NCBI GenBank assembly: GCA_001801025.1
Contig: MGWO01000013.1
Location: forward strand, 202,476 to 266,475
DNA length: 64,000 nt
From: Gallionellales bacterium GWA2_54_124
GTDB lineage: Bacteria; Pseudomonadota; Gammaproteobacteria; Burkholderiales; Gallionellaceae
Direction of reading: 5' to 3'
Of the stretch, positions 40,751 to 51,357 are shown in pieces. Below the pieces are notes generated by a model. It was not told the DNA's origin. It did no database searches and worked only from the letters and a program-made list of their open reading frames with translations. Position numbers and translations under genes: made by a program. Numbering within the stretch: position 1 is the stretch's first letter; every line of letters begins with the position of its first letter.

Positions 40751-41068
40751 TTACTTCAAGCCAGCGATGAACTTAGCCAGATCTTTGATATCAGCATCGG
40801 ATGCGCCCATGCCCTTAGGAGGCATATTGCCCATCTTCCAGCCAAATGCGCCACCGTGCGTAATGCTTGCAGCGATCTTGCTTTCAGCTTCTTTGTCGCC
40901 AGCATACTTCTTAGCAACATCGTTCCAAGCTGGACCAACTACCTTTTTGTCGATAGCGTGGCATGCGCCGCACTTTGCTTTGCCGTTTGCTGGCATATCA
41001 ACAGCCATAGCCGAACCTGCGATCATCAAACCTGCTGCAACTGCGATACTTGCGATAATAGATTTCAT
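40751..41068 (-). CDS. Monohaem cytochrome c (c551/c552-like)
   Basis: Signal peptide; KCGACHAIDKKVVGPAWNDVAKKYAGDKEAE; paralogous to the upstream cytochrome; start at MKSIIAS (ORF opens at 41092). Confidence 0.9.
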   Translation of the reverse strand: MKSIIASIAVAAGLMIAGSAMAVDMPANGKAKCGACHAIDKKVVGPAWNDVAKKYAGDKEAESKIAASITHGGAFGWKMGNMPPKGMGASDADIKDLAKFIAGLK

Positions 41069-41243
41069 ATGTTCTCTCCGTTTTATGATCAAAAAACTTA
41101 TAAAGATGCGGAGGTTTCTCCTCCGCTAGTGATTCTAAACAACTCCGCTCAGTTTGCCTATCAACTTTTCTGAACGTGAGCAAATAACGTTCTGAAATGC
41201 ACTCCGGTTGACACCGTTATTGCAAATACAGCACACACAGGCA

Positions 41244-41483
41244 TCAATGAGCTGGCTGAGCATCCGGTACGATTTTTTCCAGCACAGGCTCTTTTAACCC
41301 GGCAGCAGGCTTCGCCTCTTCAGCCGCATGATGTTTATCGTGCATAGGGCAAGGCTGGCTGACTTGTTCTGCACAAGGATGCTTATGCGCCTTATGCTTT
41401 ACGGAACCATGATTGACATCGCAGGCATAGGCTTGCGCGCCATTGAACAATGCCAGAAACAGAATTACTTTGCGCATTTGCAT
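41244..41483 (-). CDS. Small secreted His/Cys-rich protein, unknown
   Basis: Signal-like N-terminus; ACDVNHGSVKHKAHKHPCAEQVSQPCPMHDKHH. Confidence 0.55.
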   Translation of the reverse strand: MQMRKVILFLALFNGAQAYACDVNHGSVKHKAHKHPCAEQVSQPCPMHDKHHAAEEAKPAAGLKEPVLEKIVPDAQPAH

Positions 41484-41488
41484 ATTCC

Positions 41489-42394
41489 TTATACAGACTC
41501 AGCGCGATATTCGACGATCAGCGTATGTGTGGCGCCCGCTGCGACCGTCACCACATTGTCGATTGCATTCACCGACTCCACGCACACCATTTCACGCCAG
41601 CCGTCAGGCTGCCCCATATCGCCCATCTTATTAGCTTTTTCGACCCACGGTGTCCACACCACGGTAGACAAGCTACCGGATTTAGCAATGTGAATGCGAC
41701 GGGCCAGCTTATCGTCATGAATCACGCAAGTCGCACCGGTATTGATGTACACGCGATCAACTTCTGCCGCAAACGTGATCGCGCCATCCTGACGACGCAG
41801 GTTAGAGCCACCCACCTTATCCCAATATTCGCAGCCTTCAAGTCCCGTCACGCTGATAGCACCGATGTCGCTGATCTGAAAATAGGTATGCAACGCTTCA
41901 CCGATCACAAAATCAGTCTCACCGGTATTTTCCGTGGTCATTTCCATGCGCAGTGTTTCACCGGCAACCACGGTCAAATCGACATTGCATTCATGCGGCC
42001 ACTGCGCGCGCGTTTTGTCGGAAGGCTCCAGACGCAAGGTCAGCCGTGTCGCGCCATCGGGTTCAGAACCCGATTCGATCACGCGCCAGGGCACGGTGCG
42101 CGCAAATCCGTGCCCCGGAAAGCCGGATTCGGTCGCATGTGCACCGAACCACGGCCAGCACACCGGTGCGCCGCCGCGAATCGATTTACCGACTGCAGGT
42201 TTAGTGTCGCGCGACAGCCACACCACGGGAACCGCCTGACTTTTAGGCTGCCAGCTCATCAGGTGTGCGCCCTGCAAGCACACCGATGCCCGACCCAATG
42301 CGTTGTCGATTTCTGCGACGATCAAGCCACTCGCGTCTTCACGAAAGCTAAGCTGCCCTTTGATGCCGAATTGCGAATTCAATGCTGTAGTCAT
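41489..42394 (-). CDS. D-hexose-6-phosphate mutarotase (aldose 1-epimerase family)
   Basis: GGAPVCWPWFGAHATESGFPGHGFAR; start at MTTALNS (ORF opens at 42445). Confidence 0.9.
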   Translation of the reverse strand: MTTALNSQFGIKGQLSFREDASGLIVAEIDNALGRASVCLQGAHLMSWQPKSQAVPVVWLSRDTKPAVGKSIRGGAPVCWPWFGAHATESGFPGHGFARTVPWRVIESGSEPDGATRLTLRLEPSDKTRAQWPHECNVDLTVVAGETLRMEMTTENTGETDFVIGEALHTYFQISDIGAISVTGLEGCEYWDKVGGSNLRRQDGAITFAAEVDRVYINTGATCVIHDDKLARRIHIAKSGSLSTVVWTPWVEKANKMGDMGQPDGWREMVCVESVNAIDNVVTVAAGATHTLIVEYRAESV

Positions 42395-42416
42395 GTTTAA
42401 CTCCAATGGATAGTGA

Positions 42417-42437
42417 TAATTGTTAATTTTCAATTTG
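42417..42437. repeat. Short AATT-type heptamer array over the ilvD stop codon (3 units)
   Basis: TAATTGT TAATTTT CAATTTG. Confidence 0.5.
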
Positions 42438-44270
42438 AGAGACATCTCTCACCGCGCCTTTATCAGCGCTAGTAGTCATTGCGGCATAGGCGCGCAAGGC
42501 AACCGAAACATGCCGCTCACGACTGACCGGTTTCCAGGCCAGACGGCCGCGCGACTCCATTTCGGTGCGACGACGGGTCATCTCCTCATCTGAGATACTC
42601 AAAACGATGCTGCGATTGGGAATGTCGATTTCTATCGTATCGCCCTCGACAACCAGACCGATCGCGCCGCCCGCAGCCGCTTCAGGCGAGACGTGTCCGA
42701 TGGAAAGCCCCGAGGTGCCGCCGGAAAAACGCCCGTCGGTGAGCAAGGCGCAGACTTTTCCTAAACCTTTCGATTTCAGATACGCGGTCGGATAGAGCAT
42801 CTCCTGCATACCCGGCCCGCCCTTAGGCCCCTCGTAGCGGATCACCACCACGTCACCCGCGACGATGGTATCGGCAAGCACGGCAGCGACCGCATCGTCC
42901 TGACTCTCAAACACGCGCGCACGCCCGGTAAATTTTAAAATACTCTCATCCACGCCTGCCGTCTTGACGATACAGCCGTCCACTGCCACATTGCCGTGCA
43001 GCACCGCTAAACCGCCATCCTGCGAATAGGCATGCGCCTTGTCGCGGATGCAGCCCGTAGCACGATCAGAATCCGTTTCCGGGTACAGCATCGATTGCGA
43101 AAATGCGATGGTGGTGACGATACCACCGGGTGCGGCTCTGAAAAACTTGTCCGCCGTCCCATCGGTATTTTGCACGATATCCCATGCGGCCAACCCGTCG
43201 CGCAGCGTCTTGCTGTGCACCGAACCCACCTCGCCATGCAGCAAACCGGCACGATCGAGTTCACCCAAAATCGCCGGAATTCCCCCAGCGCGGTGCACGT
43301 CTTCCATATGATATTCACTTGATGGCGCAACCTTGCACAACGTGGGTACATGGCGCGACAAACGATCCATATCCTTCATCGTGAAATCGACCTCTGCTTC
43401 GCGCGCGATCGCCAACAGGTGCAGCACGGTATTGGTCGAACCGCCCATCGCGATATCCAGCGTCATGGCGTTTTCGAAGGCATTAAACGTCGCGATATTG
43501 CGCGGCAAGACAGAGGCATCGTCCTGTTCGTAATAACGTTTACACAAATCAACGATCACGCGCCCTGCACGCAAAAATAACTGTTTACGCTCGGCATGGG
43601 TCGCAACCAGCGAACCGTTGCCGGGCAGGGACAGACCCAGCGCCTCGGTCAGGCAATTCATTGAATTTGCCGTGAACATGCCGGAACAGGAACCGCAGGT
43701 AGGACAAGCGGAGCGCTCGATCGCATCCACCTCCGCGTCACTGTAATGATTGTCGGCTGCGGCCACCATCGCATCGACCAGATCAAGCCCGCGGGTCGCG
43801 CCGTTCCAGTTTACCTTGCCCGCTTCCATCGGACCGCCCGAGACGAACACCACCGGAATATTCAGGCGCATCGCCGCCATCAGCATGCCGGGCGTAATTT
43901 TATCGCAATTGGAAATGCACACCAGTGCATCGGCGCAATGGGCATTGACCATATATTCGACGGAATCTGCGATTAGATCGCGACTGGGCAGCGAATACAG
44001 CATGCCGCTGTGTCCCATCGCGATACCGTCATCCACCGCAATCGTGTTGAATTCTTTGGCAATTCCACCAGCACGCTCAATTTCACGTGCAACTAACTGC
44101 CCCATGTCTTTCAAGTGCACATGCCCCGGCACGAACTGAGTGAATGAATTGGCAATCGCGATAATGGGTTTGCCAAAATCGCCCTCTTTCATCCCGGTCG
44201 CGCGCCACAGGGAGCGCGCACCGGCCATATTGCGACCATGGGTGGAAGTACGTGAACGGTAAACTGGCAT
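42423..44270 (-). CDS. ilvD: Dihydroxy-acid dehydratase
   Basis: [47 protein letters not shown]. Confidence 0.97.
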   Translation of the reverse strand: MPVYRSRTSTHGRNMAGARSLWRATGMKEGDFGKPIIAIANSFTQFVPGHVHLKDMGQLVAREIERAGGIAKEFNTIAVDDGIAMGHSGMLYSLPSRDLIADSVEYMVNAHCADALVCISNCDKITPGMLMAAMRLNIPVVFVSGGPMEAGKVNWNGATRGLDLVDAMVAAADNHYSDAEVDAIERSACPTCGSCSGMFTANSMNCLTEALGLSLPGNGSLVATHAERKQLFLRAGRVIVDLCKRYYEQDDASVLPRNIATFNAFENAMTLDIAMGGSTNTVLHLLAIAREAEVDFTMKDMDRLSRHVPTLCKVAPSSEYHMEDVHRAGGIPAILGELDRAGLLHGEVGSVHSKTLRDGLAAWDIVQNTDGTADKFFRAAPGGIVTTIAFSQSMLYPETDSDRATGCIRDKAHAYSQDGGLAVLHGNVAVDGCIVKTAGVDESILKFTGRARVFESQDDAVAAVLADTIVAGDVVVIRYEGPKGGPGMQEMLYPTAYLKSKGLGKVCALLTDGRFSGGTSGLSIGHVSPEAAAGGAIGLVVEGDTIEIDIPNRSIVLSISDEEMTRRRTEMESRGRLAWKPVSRERHVSVALRAYAAMTTSADKGAVRDVSQIEN

Positions 44271-44332
44271 GATGTCTCTCTAAAATGAAGGGGTAGGCTA
44301 TAATCAGGTTGTCAATTCTACCTGATTCCAAC

Positions 44333-45121
44333 ATGCTCGTTTATCCACATATCAATCCGATTGCATTGCAACTGGGCCCGCTGGCGATTCACTGGTACGG
44401 CCTGATGTATATGGCAGGCTTTCTGACTTTTTTGTGGCTGGGCCGACGCCGCATCGTTACGCTGAACTACACGCAGATCACCCACAAGACGCTGGACGAT
44501 CTGCTTTTTTACGGCGTGCTGGGCGTCATTTTAGGCGGACGATTGGGTGAGGTGTTGTTTTACAACCCGTCGTACTATTTTGCCAACCCGCTCAAAATTC
44601 TCGCGGTCTGGGAAGGTGGCATGTCGTTTCACGGCGGGTTTCTGGGCGTACTGGTCGCGATGGCCCTATTCGCCTATCAGCAAAAGTTGCGCTGGCTGGA
44701 ACTGATGGACTTCATCGCCCCGCTGGTGCCGCCGGGCCTAGCCTTCGGCCGACTAGGCAATTTTATCAACGGCGAATTATGGGGACGGCCGACCGATGCA
44801 CCTTGGGGCATGATTTTTCCTCACGTCGACAATCTGCCGCGTCACCCTTCCCAGCTTTATGAGTTCGCGCTCGAAGGTATCGCACTGTTTATTGTTCTCT
44901 GGCTGTACGCGAAGAAACCGCGCCCTGTCGGCGCCGTATCCGGACTGTTTTTGATCGGCTATGGCAGCTTCCGATTCTTGGGCGAATTCGCCCGCAATCC
45001 GGATGACGGAATCTTTGGACTGATGAGCCTTGGCATCAGCATGGGGCAATGGCTAAGTTTGCCGATGGTACTGACAGGAGTCGCCATGATGGTATGGAGC
45101 TACCGACACCCTGCGGCTTGA
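44333..45121 (+). CDS. lgt: Prolipoprotein diacylglyceryl transferase
   Basis: [37 protein letters not shown]; start at 44333. Confidence 0.97.
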   Translation: MLVYPHINPIALQLGPLAIHWYGLMYMAGFLTFLWLGRRRIVTLNYTQITHKTLDDLLFYGVLGVILGGRLGEVLFYNPSYYFANPLKILAVWEGGMSFHGGFLGVLVAMALFAYQQKLRWLELMDFIAPLVPPGLAFGRLGNFINGELWGRPTDAPWGMIFPHVDNLPRHPSQLYEFALEGIALFIVLWLYAKKPRPVGAVSGLFLIGYGSFRFLGEFARNPDDGIFGLMSLGISMGQWLSLPMVLTGVAMMVWSYRHPAA

Positions 45122-45173
45122 CACAGCCACACAGCTCTCGCACACTGACTGCAATTCACTCAGCGACACTCCT

Positions 45174-46451
45174 TTGGACGACTTCTCTACAGCTTCATTA
45201 TTTGGCATCTTGATCTTGCTGCTGGTTTGCGGCGCGTGGTTCTCTGCTGCTGAGACCGGCATGATGGCGATCAACCGCCACCGCCTCAACCATTTAATCC
45301 ACAAAGGTAACAAGAGCGCTAAGCTAACCGGAAGGTTGCTATCTAAAATAGACAAGCTGTTAGGCTCCATCCTGTTCGGCAACACTTTGCTCAATGTGGC
45401 GGCAGCTGCAGTCACCAATATCGTCATTATGCGTCTATTCGGCGCAAGCGAACTGGCGCTGCTGATCGGCACGCTGCTGATTACTTTTGTGTTATTGGTG
45501 TTCAGCGAAATCATGCCCAAGATCATCGCGGCGAGCTATCCGGAACGCATCGCACTGCCGTCTAGCTATCTGCTCACCCCGCTGATCACCCTGTTTCACC
45601 CAGTCGTATCGGTCGCTGGCGGCATCGTAAAAGGCGTACTCTGGCTCTTACACATCAAAGTTCAGACCGATCAGAGCAAACAGAAAATAACACTGGAAGA
45701 ATTGCGCGGCATGGTACTGGAAGCCGAACACTTCCTGCCACGCAAACACCAGAAAATGCTGCTCAACCTCGTGGATCTCGAACGGATCACGGTCAACGAC
45801 GTGATGATCCCGCGCAATCAGATCGAATCGCTGAACATCAACGCAGATCAGGACACGCTGCGCGAACAGATCATCACCTGCCACCACACGCTGCTGCCGG
45901 TTTATGCCGACACACCGGGCAACATCTTAGGCATCCTGCACATCAAGCGCGTCCCGGCGCTTTTTCAAGAGGGCAATTTCAACACGACAGAATTGCGCGA
46001 TGTACTGCAGGAACCCTATTTCATACCGTCAGATACGCCCCTGCTCCAGCAACTGCAACAGTTTCAGGAACGTCACACGCGCATGGGGCTGGTGGTAGAC
46101 GAATACGGCGAACTGCGGGGACTGGTGACGCTTGAAAATATATTAGAAGAAATCGTCGGTGAATTCACCACGCAGTCCCCCTCACAAACAGGTAAATTTC
46201 TGCGCCAGGAAGATGGCAGCATTTTGCTGGAGGGCAGCACCACCTTACGCGAACTTAACCGAAAGCTCGGCTTACACCTGCCGATGGACAGTGCTAAAAC
46301 GCTGAACGGACTGATACTGGAACAACTGGAAGATATTCCGGAAACGGGTACCAGCCTGAAAATCGCAGGCTACCCCATTGAAATCATTCAAACTCAAGAT
46401 CGTATCGTCAAGGTCGCCCGCCTGTTTCCAAAAATTAAACTCAGTGAGTAA
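45174..46451 (+). CDS. CNNM/CBS-domain HlyC/CorC family protein
   Basis: DUF21 TM region (WFSAAETGMMAINRHRLNHL), CBS pair, CorC_HlyC C-terminal domain; exact start uncertain. Confidence 0.9.
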   Translation: MDDFSTASLFGILILLLVCGAWFSAAETGMMAINRHRLNHLIHKGNKSAKLTGRLLSKIDKLLGSILFGNTLLNVAAAAVTNIVIMRLFGASELALLIGTLLITFVLLVFSEIMPKIIAASYPERIALPSSYLLTPLITLFHPVVSVAGGIVKGVLWLLHIKVQTDQSKQKITLEELRGMVLEAEHFLPRKHQKMLLNLVDLERITVNDVMIPRNQIESLNINADQDTLREQIITCHHTLLPVYADTPGNILGILHIKRVPALFQEGNFNTTELRDVLQEPYFIPSDTPLLQQLQQFQERHTRMGLVVDEYGELRGLVTLENILEEIVGEFTTQSPSQTGKFLRQEDGSILLEGSTTLRELNRKLGLHLPMDSAKTLNGLILEQLEDIPETGTSLKIAGYPIEIIQTQDRIVKVARLFPKIKLSE

Positions 46452-46517
46452 TCAGTAAAAAGCAGGCCGTAAACATTCACATCACCCCCACTCACCAATT
46501 ACCACTTACCACTCTCT
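46443..46517. repeat. Degenerate facing heptamer arrays between the CNNM/CBS gene and pilC
   Basis: AGTGAGT AATCAGT ... ACTCACC AATTACC ACTTACC ACTCTCT. Confidence 0.75.
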
Positions 46518-46594
46518 ACCCCATTGGCTTTACAATCCACCTAAAGCTCGGCATCATACCGCGCAATGTCGGATAGCAACTCAGAGGAAACTTC

Positions 46595-47806
46595 ATGGCT
46601 GTCGCACAACAAAAAGCAAAAGAATACACCTATACCTGGGAAGGCAAAGACAAGTCCGGCAAGCTCGTCAAAGGTGAAATGCGTTCTATCGGCGAAGCGA
46701 ATTTGTCCGCCTATCTGCGACGCCAAGGCATTACCGTTGCCAAAATAAAACGGGCGCGCAGCAGCGCCAAGGCAATCACCCAGAAAGACATCACCTTATT
46801 CACCCGGCAACTGGCGACCATGCTAAAAGCCGGTGTGCCGCTATTGCAGGCATTCGATATTGTCGGCAAAGGGCACCACAACCCGTCCGTTTCAAGACTC
46901 TTGTTCTCCATCAAAACGGATATTGAAACCGGCAGCAGCCTGCAACAAGCCTTTAAAAAGCACCCCCTCTATTTCGATGATTTGTATTGCAATCTGATAG
47001 GTGCCGGCGAATCTGCCGGTATTCTGGACAGTTTGCTCGAACGTCTGGCGACTTATCAGGAAAAAATTCTGGCCATCAAGAGCAAAATCAAATCCGCTTT
47101 GTTCTATCCGGTTTCGATTATCGTGGTGGCCTTCATCATCACGGCCGTGATCATGATTTTCGTCATTCCCGCCTTCAAGGAATTATTCTCAAGCTTTGGC
47201 GCTGATTTACCGGCCCCTACCTTATTCATCATGGCGATTTCAGATTTCTTCGTCAGCTACTGGTGGGCCATTTTCGGCGGCATAGGCGGGGGCTTCTACA
47301 CCTTTTTCTATTTCTTGAAGCGCAGCCGCCCGATGCAGCACTTGATGGACAGGGTGCTCCTTAAACTTCCCATTTTCGGGGAACTGGTAAAAAAAGCCAC
47401 CATCGCGCGCTGGAGCCGCACCTTATCCACGATGTTTGCGGCAGGCGTGCCGCTGGTCGAAGCCTTTAATTCAGTTGCAGGCGCTGCGGGTAATGCCGTG
47501 TATTTCGATGCGACCAAAAACATACAGCGCGAAGTGAGCACCGGCAACAGCCTGACCGTCGCCATGCAAAATACCGAGGTATTCCCCAGCATGGTAATCC
47601 AGATGGTATCGATCGGCGAAGAGGCAGGTTCGCTCGATGCGATGCTCTCCAAGGTAGCCGACTTTTACGAAGCCGAAGTGGATGATGCGGTAGAAGCACT
47701 CTCAAGCCTCATGGAACCCATCATCATGGTAGTGCTGGGCACTTTGATCGGCGGCATGGTGGTGGCAATGTATCTGCCTATTTTCAAAATGGGCCAAGTC
47801 GTATAA
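46595..47806 (+). CDS. pilC: Type IV pilus inner-membrane platform protein PilC
   Basis: YTYTWEGKDKSGKLVKGEMRS; LFTRQLATMLKAGVPLLQAFDIV; GT2SF domain repeat. Confidence 0.95.
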   Translation: MAVAQQKAKEYTYTWEGKDKSGKLVKGEMRSIGEANLSAYLRRQGITVAKIKRARSSAKAITQKDITLFTRQLATMLKAGVPLLQAFDIVGKGHHNPSVSRLLFSIKTDIETGSSLQQAFKKHPLYFDDLYCNLIGAGESAGILDSLLERLATYQEKILAIKSKIKSALFYPVSIIVVAFIITAVIMIFVIPAFKELFSSFGADLPAPTLFIMAISDFFVSYWWAIFGGIGGGFYTFFYFLKRSRPMQHLMDRVLLKLPIFGELVKKATIARWSRTLSTMFAAGVPLVEAFNSVAGAAGNAVYFDATKNIQREVSTGNSLTVAMQNTEVFPSMVIQMVSIGEEAGSLDAMLSKVADFYEAEVDDAVEALSSLMEPIIMVVLGTLIGGMVVAMYLPIFKMGQVV

Positions 47807-47824
47807 CTACTGATCGTAGCGACT

Positions 47825-47910
47825 GGGAAGTGGTCAGTAGTAAAACATGATGCAGACTCAAGAAAAGTGTATGGCTTTTCCCACTCACCACTTACTACTC
47901 ACCACTCACC
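47825..47910. repeat. Facing heptamer arrays between pilC and pilD
   Basis: GGGAAGT GGTCAGT AGTAAAA ... ACTCACC ACTTACT ACTCACC ACTCACC. Confidence 0.9.
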
Positions 47911-47920
47911 TCTCAAAAAT

Positions 47921-48787
47921 ATGAACTTACTCGATCTACTTGAATCATCCGCCCCGCTGTTTATCGGCATCTGCACGCTGCTGGGACTGATGGTCGGCAG
48001 TTTTTTAAACGTGGTCATTCATCGCCTGCCTAAAATGATGGAACTGGGGTGGAGGTCACAATGTGCCGAATTGCGCGGCGAAACACCTGTTGCAGGTGAA
48101 ACGTACAATCTAATGGTGCCGCGCTCCGCCTGCCCGCAGTGTCAGCACGCCATCAGTGCATGGGAAAACATCCCTGTGATCAGCTATCTGCTGCTGCGCG
48201 GCAAGTGTTCAGACTGTCATGCGGCCATATCCCCCCGCTACCCGATCATCGAAACTTTCAGCGGTCTGCTTTGCGGATTTGCCGCATTTCATTTCGGCTT
48301 CGGACTGACGTCCATCGCCGCACTTATACTGATCTGGGCCTTAATCGCGCTAACGGCGATCGACTTTGACACTCAGTTACTACCGGACGACATCACCCTG
48401 CCGCTGATCTGGGCCGGACTCGTGTTCAACCTGTACGGCGCTTTTACTTCATTGCACGATGCATTCTTAGGCGCCGTTTTTGGCTATCTCGCCTTATGGT
48501 CAGTCTTTTGGCTCTTTAAACTGATCACCGGCAAAGAAGGCATGGGCTACGGGGACTTTAAGCTGCTGGCCGCCTTAGGCGCCTGGCTGGGCTGGCAACT
48601 GCTGCCGCTGATCATCATCCTGTCTTCACTGGTCGGTGCCATCGTCGGCATCGCCTTAATCATCGCAGTCAAAAGAGGCCGCGAGATTCCCATTCCGTTC
48701 GGGCCGTATCTTGCCGGCGGCGGACTGATCGCACTGTTTTGGGGGCAGATACTGACACAAAGCTATTTGCAGCTATTGGCACCATGA
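47921..48787 (+). CDS. pilD: Prepilin peptidase/N-methyltransferase PilD
   Basis: GSFLNVVIHRLPKMME, CPQCQHAISAWENIPVISYLLLRGKCSDC; start at MNLLDLL after the repeat (ORF opens at 47867 inside the repeat). Confidence 0.95.
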   Translation: MNLLDLLESSAPLFIGICTLLGLMVGSFLNVVIHRLPKMMELGWRSQCAELRGETPVAGETYNLMVPRSACPQCQHAISAWENIPVISYLLLRGKCSDCHAAISPRYPIIETFSGLLCGFAAFHFGFGLTSIAALILIWALIALTAIDFDTQLLPDDITLPLIWAGLVFNLYGAFTSLHDAFLGAVFGYLALWSVFWLFKLITGKEGMGYGDFKLLAALGAWLGWQLLPLIIILSSLVGAIVGIALIIAVKRGREIPIPFGPYLAGGGLIALFWGQILTQSYLQLLAP

Positions 48788-49416
48788 GCCAGGTATCGCA
48801 GACGTGCATCGGTCTGACAGGCGGGATAGGCTGCGGAAAAAGCACGGTCGCACGCCTGTTTGAAGAAAAAGGGGTTCGCATCATCGATACCGATGCGATC
48901 GCCCATCAGTTAACGCAAACGGGCGGCAACGCCATCGATGCGATTCGCACCCACTTCGGCTCGGAGTATGTGCTGGCTTCCGGCGCCATGGATCGCCCGA
49001 AAATGCGCGACCTGGTTTTCTCAGACTGCGCCGCAAAAGTCCAGCTGGAAAACATCCTGCACCCGATGATTTTAACTGCCTGTTCGCAGCAAATCGCCAC
49101 CCCGAGCTTAGCGCCGTATACCCTGCTGATGGCGCCGCTCCTGCTGGAACACCCGTCCTTCCTGAAACTGGTACAGCGCGTTCTACTGGTCGATTGCAGC
49201 GAGCAACAGCAGATTTCACGCGTCATGCAGCGTAGCGGACTTGACGAAACCCAAATCCGTGCGATTATTGCGCTGCAAATGTCGCGTAATGAACGGATTT
49301 CTCGCTCGGATGACCTCATCAAAAACGACGGCACGCCGGACGAGTTAACCGTTCAGGTAAACAACTTTCACAACGATTACCAGCAGATAAGCAACAACCA
49401 TTTGACGGCAGGCTGA
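48784..49416 (+). CDS. coaE: Dephospho-CoA kinase
   Basis: IGLTGGIGCGKSTVARLFEEKGVRIIDTDAIAHQLT. Confidence 0.96.
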   Translation: MSQVSQTCIGLTGGIGCGKSTVARLFEEKGVRIIDTDAIAHQLTQTGGNAIDAIRTHFGSEYVLASGAMDRPKMRDLVFSDCAAKVQLENILHPMILTACSQQIATPSLAPYTLLMAPLLLEHPSFLKLVQRVLLVDCSEQQQISRVMQRSGLDETQIRAIIALQMSRNERISRSDDLIKNDGTPDELTVQVNNFHNDYQQISNNHLTAG

Positions 49417-49475
49417 TATTCAATATATCTTCCGGCCTTAGCATCTTTTTTTATCGAATTTAAGACCATAACGAC

Positions 49476-50237
49476 GTGATCAGCTACGAATTCCCCATCA
49501 ATGAAAAAGTACGCACCTGGTTGCGTCTTGAGGATTTGTTCGCGCGTATGAATTACTTTTTAGCAGGCGAAATCAGCATGGAACATCATGTTGCCCTCAC
49601 CACGCTGTTTGAAATTCACGAAGTTGCCAGCCGCCCGGATCTTAAATCTGAATTACTGCAGGAGCTCGAGCGCCAAAAACGCGCACTGGCCTGCTTGCAC
49701 AATAATCCGGCCATTTCCGAGCAGGCGCTCGATAGTATCCTGACAGAAATCGAACAAGCTTCATCAGCCCTCCTCGCTATGACGGGTAAAGTGGGTGCGA
49801 TACTGCGGGAAAACGAATGGCTGATGAGCATAAAACAGCGCGCCAGCATGCCAGGCGGCACCTGCCAGTTCGACCTCCCTTCTTACCATTACTGGCAAAA
49901 GCAACCCGTTGCCTTACGACGTGCCAACCTTCAGGAATGGCTCTCACCACTGCTGCCTATTAGCGCTGCCATCAGCATTTTGCTCCGCCTGCTGCGTGAA
50001 AATGGCAGAACAATCAGTTTTACTGCGCATCAGGGCACTTTTCAGCAAATGCAAGGCGGGCGCGCGGCTCAACTGTTGCGCGTGCGACTGGCAGCTAACC
50101 TGCCCTGCATACCTGAACTCGGCGCAAACAAATATGCGATCAACATTCGTTTCATCGTCGCGAACTACGAAGCAAAATCATCGCTGCTAGAACAAGACGT
50201 TCCCTTTGACCTGACTTTCTGCACCCTGACAACGTGA
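49476..50237 (+). CDS. zapD: Cell division protein ZapD
   Basis: [21 protein letters not shown]; pilD-coaE-zapD-yacG context. Confidence 0.94.
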   Translation: MISYEFPINEKVRTWLRLEDLFARMNYFLAGEISMEHHVALTTLFEIHEVASRPDLKSELLQELERQKRALACLHNNPAISEQALDSILTEIEQASSALLAMTGKVGAILRENEWLMSIKQRASMPGGTCQFDLPSYHYWQKQPVALRRANLQEWLSPLLPISAAISILLRLLRENGRTISFTAHQGTFQQMQGGRAAQLLRVRLAANLPCIPELGANKYAINIRFIVANYEAKSSLLEQDVPFDLTFCTLTT

Positions 50238-50425
50238 GTAAACCACCTATCGTGCCGTGCCCGCGCTGCGGCAAAGAATCCCTCTGGGATACAAACAATC
50301 GCTTTCGCCCGTTTTGCAGCGAACGTTGCAAAATGATCGATCTGGGAAAATGGGCCGATGAAGAATTTCGCGTTGCCGTGCCAGACGACGAACAGGACTT
50401 TACCGCACCGACTTACCAAGCCTGA
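50234..50425 (+). CDS. yacG: DNA gyrase inhibitor YacG
   Basis: Zn motif [39 protein letters not shown]. Confidence 0.96.
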   Translation: MSKPPIVPCPRCGKESLWDTNNRFRPFCSERCKMIDLGKWADEEFRVAVPDDEQDFTAPTYQA

Positions 50426-51357
50426 CGCAACAGCGCGATACCGTGCGCGCCCTGCTGCCACGCTGTCAACATATCCTCGCGGGTTAGCCCGCCTAGCGCA
50501 TAGACCGGTATGGATGATCCTGCCGCCAGCGCCGAAAATCTCGCCCAGCCCAGATGTGCGGCACCCGGATGGCTCTTCGTTGGCAACACGGGGCTTAACA
50601 TCGCAAAATCACAGCCTAATCCTTGCGCACGGTGCAATTCCTCTGCCGTATGACAGGAAGCCGAACACCAGGCCACAGGCGGACGCTCAGTCAATTGCTC
50701 CAATTGAACTGAAGTCAGATGCACGCCGTCCGCACCGACTTCCTGCGCAAGCGTGACATCGCCGTTGATCAACACCTTCGCACCGGCAGCATGTGCCATT
50801 GCAACCGTACGAATAGCCAGTTCACGAAGCGCATCAGGCGTTAAGTGCTTTTCCCGTAACTGGATCAACCTCAGCCCGCTGTCCAGCTGTACTTGCAGCC
50901 TGCTTAAAAACACCTCCACGCCTAATTCGCCGGCATTGCTGATCGCGTAGAGCGCAGGCAATTCCAGCGCGCGCAGAATAGGCGCATTCGCCGGCAGCAC
51001 AGGCGATACCCTCACGTCCCAAGCCAGCTGCCACGAAAATTGCTGACCTTCATGCGGATAGAGCTCCCCTTGCCACTCGGTGACCCGAAAAAAACTTAGT
51101 TTCACCGTTGCGTGCGGATAGGTAAACACGCGCTCAAGCCAAGGATAGGCGTTGAGAACTTCAATGCCCAGCTCCTCATGTAACTCGCGAACCAGCGCAT
51201 CGCGTGCGGTTTCGCCTGACTCGACCTTACCACCCGGGAACTCCCAGTATCCCGCCCATATTTTGTCGGCGGGTCGCTGTGCGAGCAAAAATGTGCCGTC
51301 CGGACGCTGCAACACGGCAGCGGCCACCTCAACTACCTTTGTGTTCAATGCGCTCAA
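50413..51357 (-). CDS. Nudix hydrolase (MutT-like) fused to thiamine phosphate synthase-like domain
   Basis: Nudix box [26 protein letters not shown]-terminal TIM-barrel [22 protein letters not shown]...GADGVHLTS. Confidence 0.93.
   Translation of the reverse strand: MSALNTKVVEVAAAVLQRPDGTFLLAQRPADKIWAGYWEFPGGKVESGETARDALVRELHEELGIEVLNAYPWLERVFTYPHATVKLSFFRVTEWQGELYPHEGQQFSWQLAWDVRVSPVLPANAPILRALELPALYAISNAGELGVEVFLSRLQVQLDSGLRLIQLREKHLTPDALRELAIRTVAMAHAAGAKVLINGDVTLAQEVGADGVHLTSVQLEQLTERPPVAWCSASCHTAEELHRAQGLGCDFAMLSPVLPTKSHPGAAHLGWARFSALAAGSSIPVYALGGLTREDMLTAWQQGAHGIALLRQAW

Noticed and set aside
41450-42400. 316 aa plus-strand ORF antisense to the mutarotase
   Set aside because: Overlaps a clear aldose 1-epimerase family gene almost completely; composition is that of a mirror frame.
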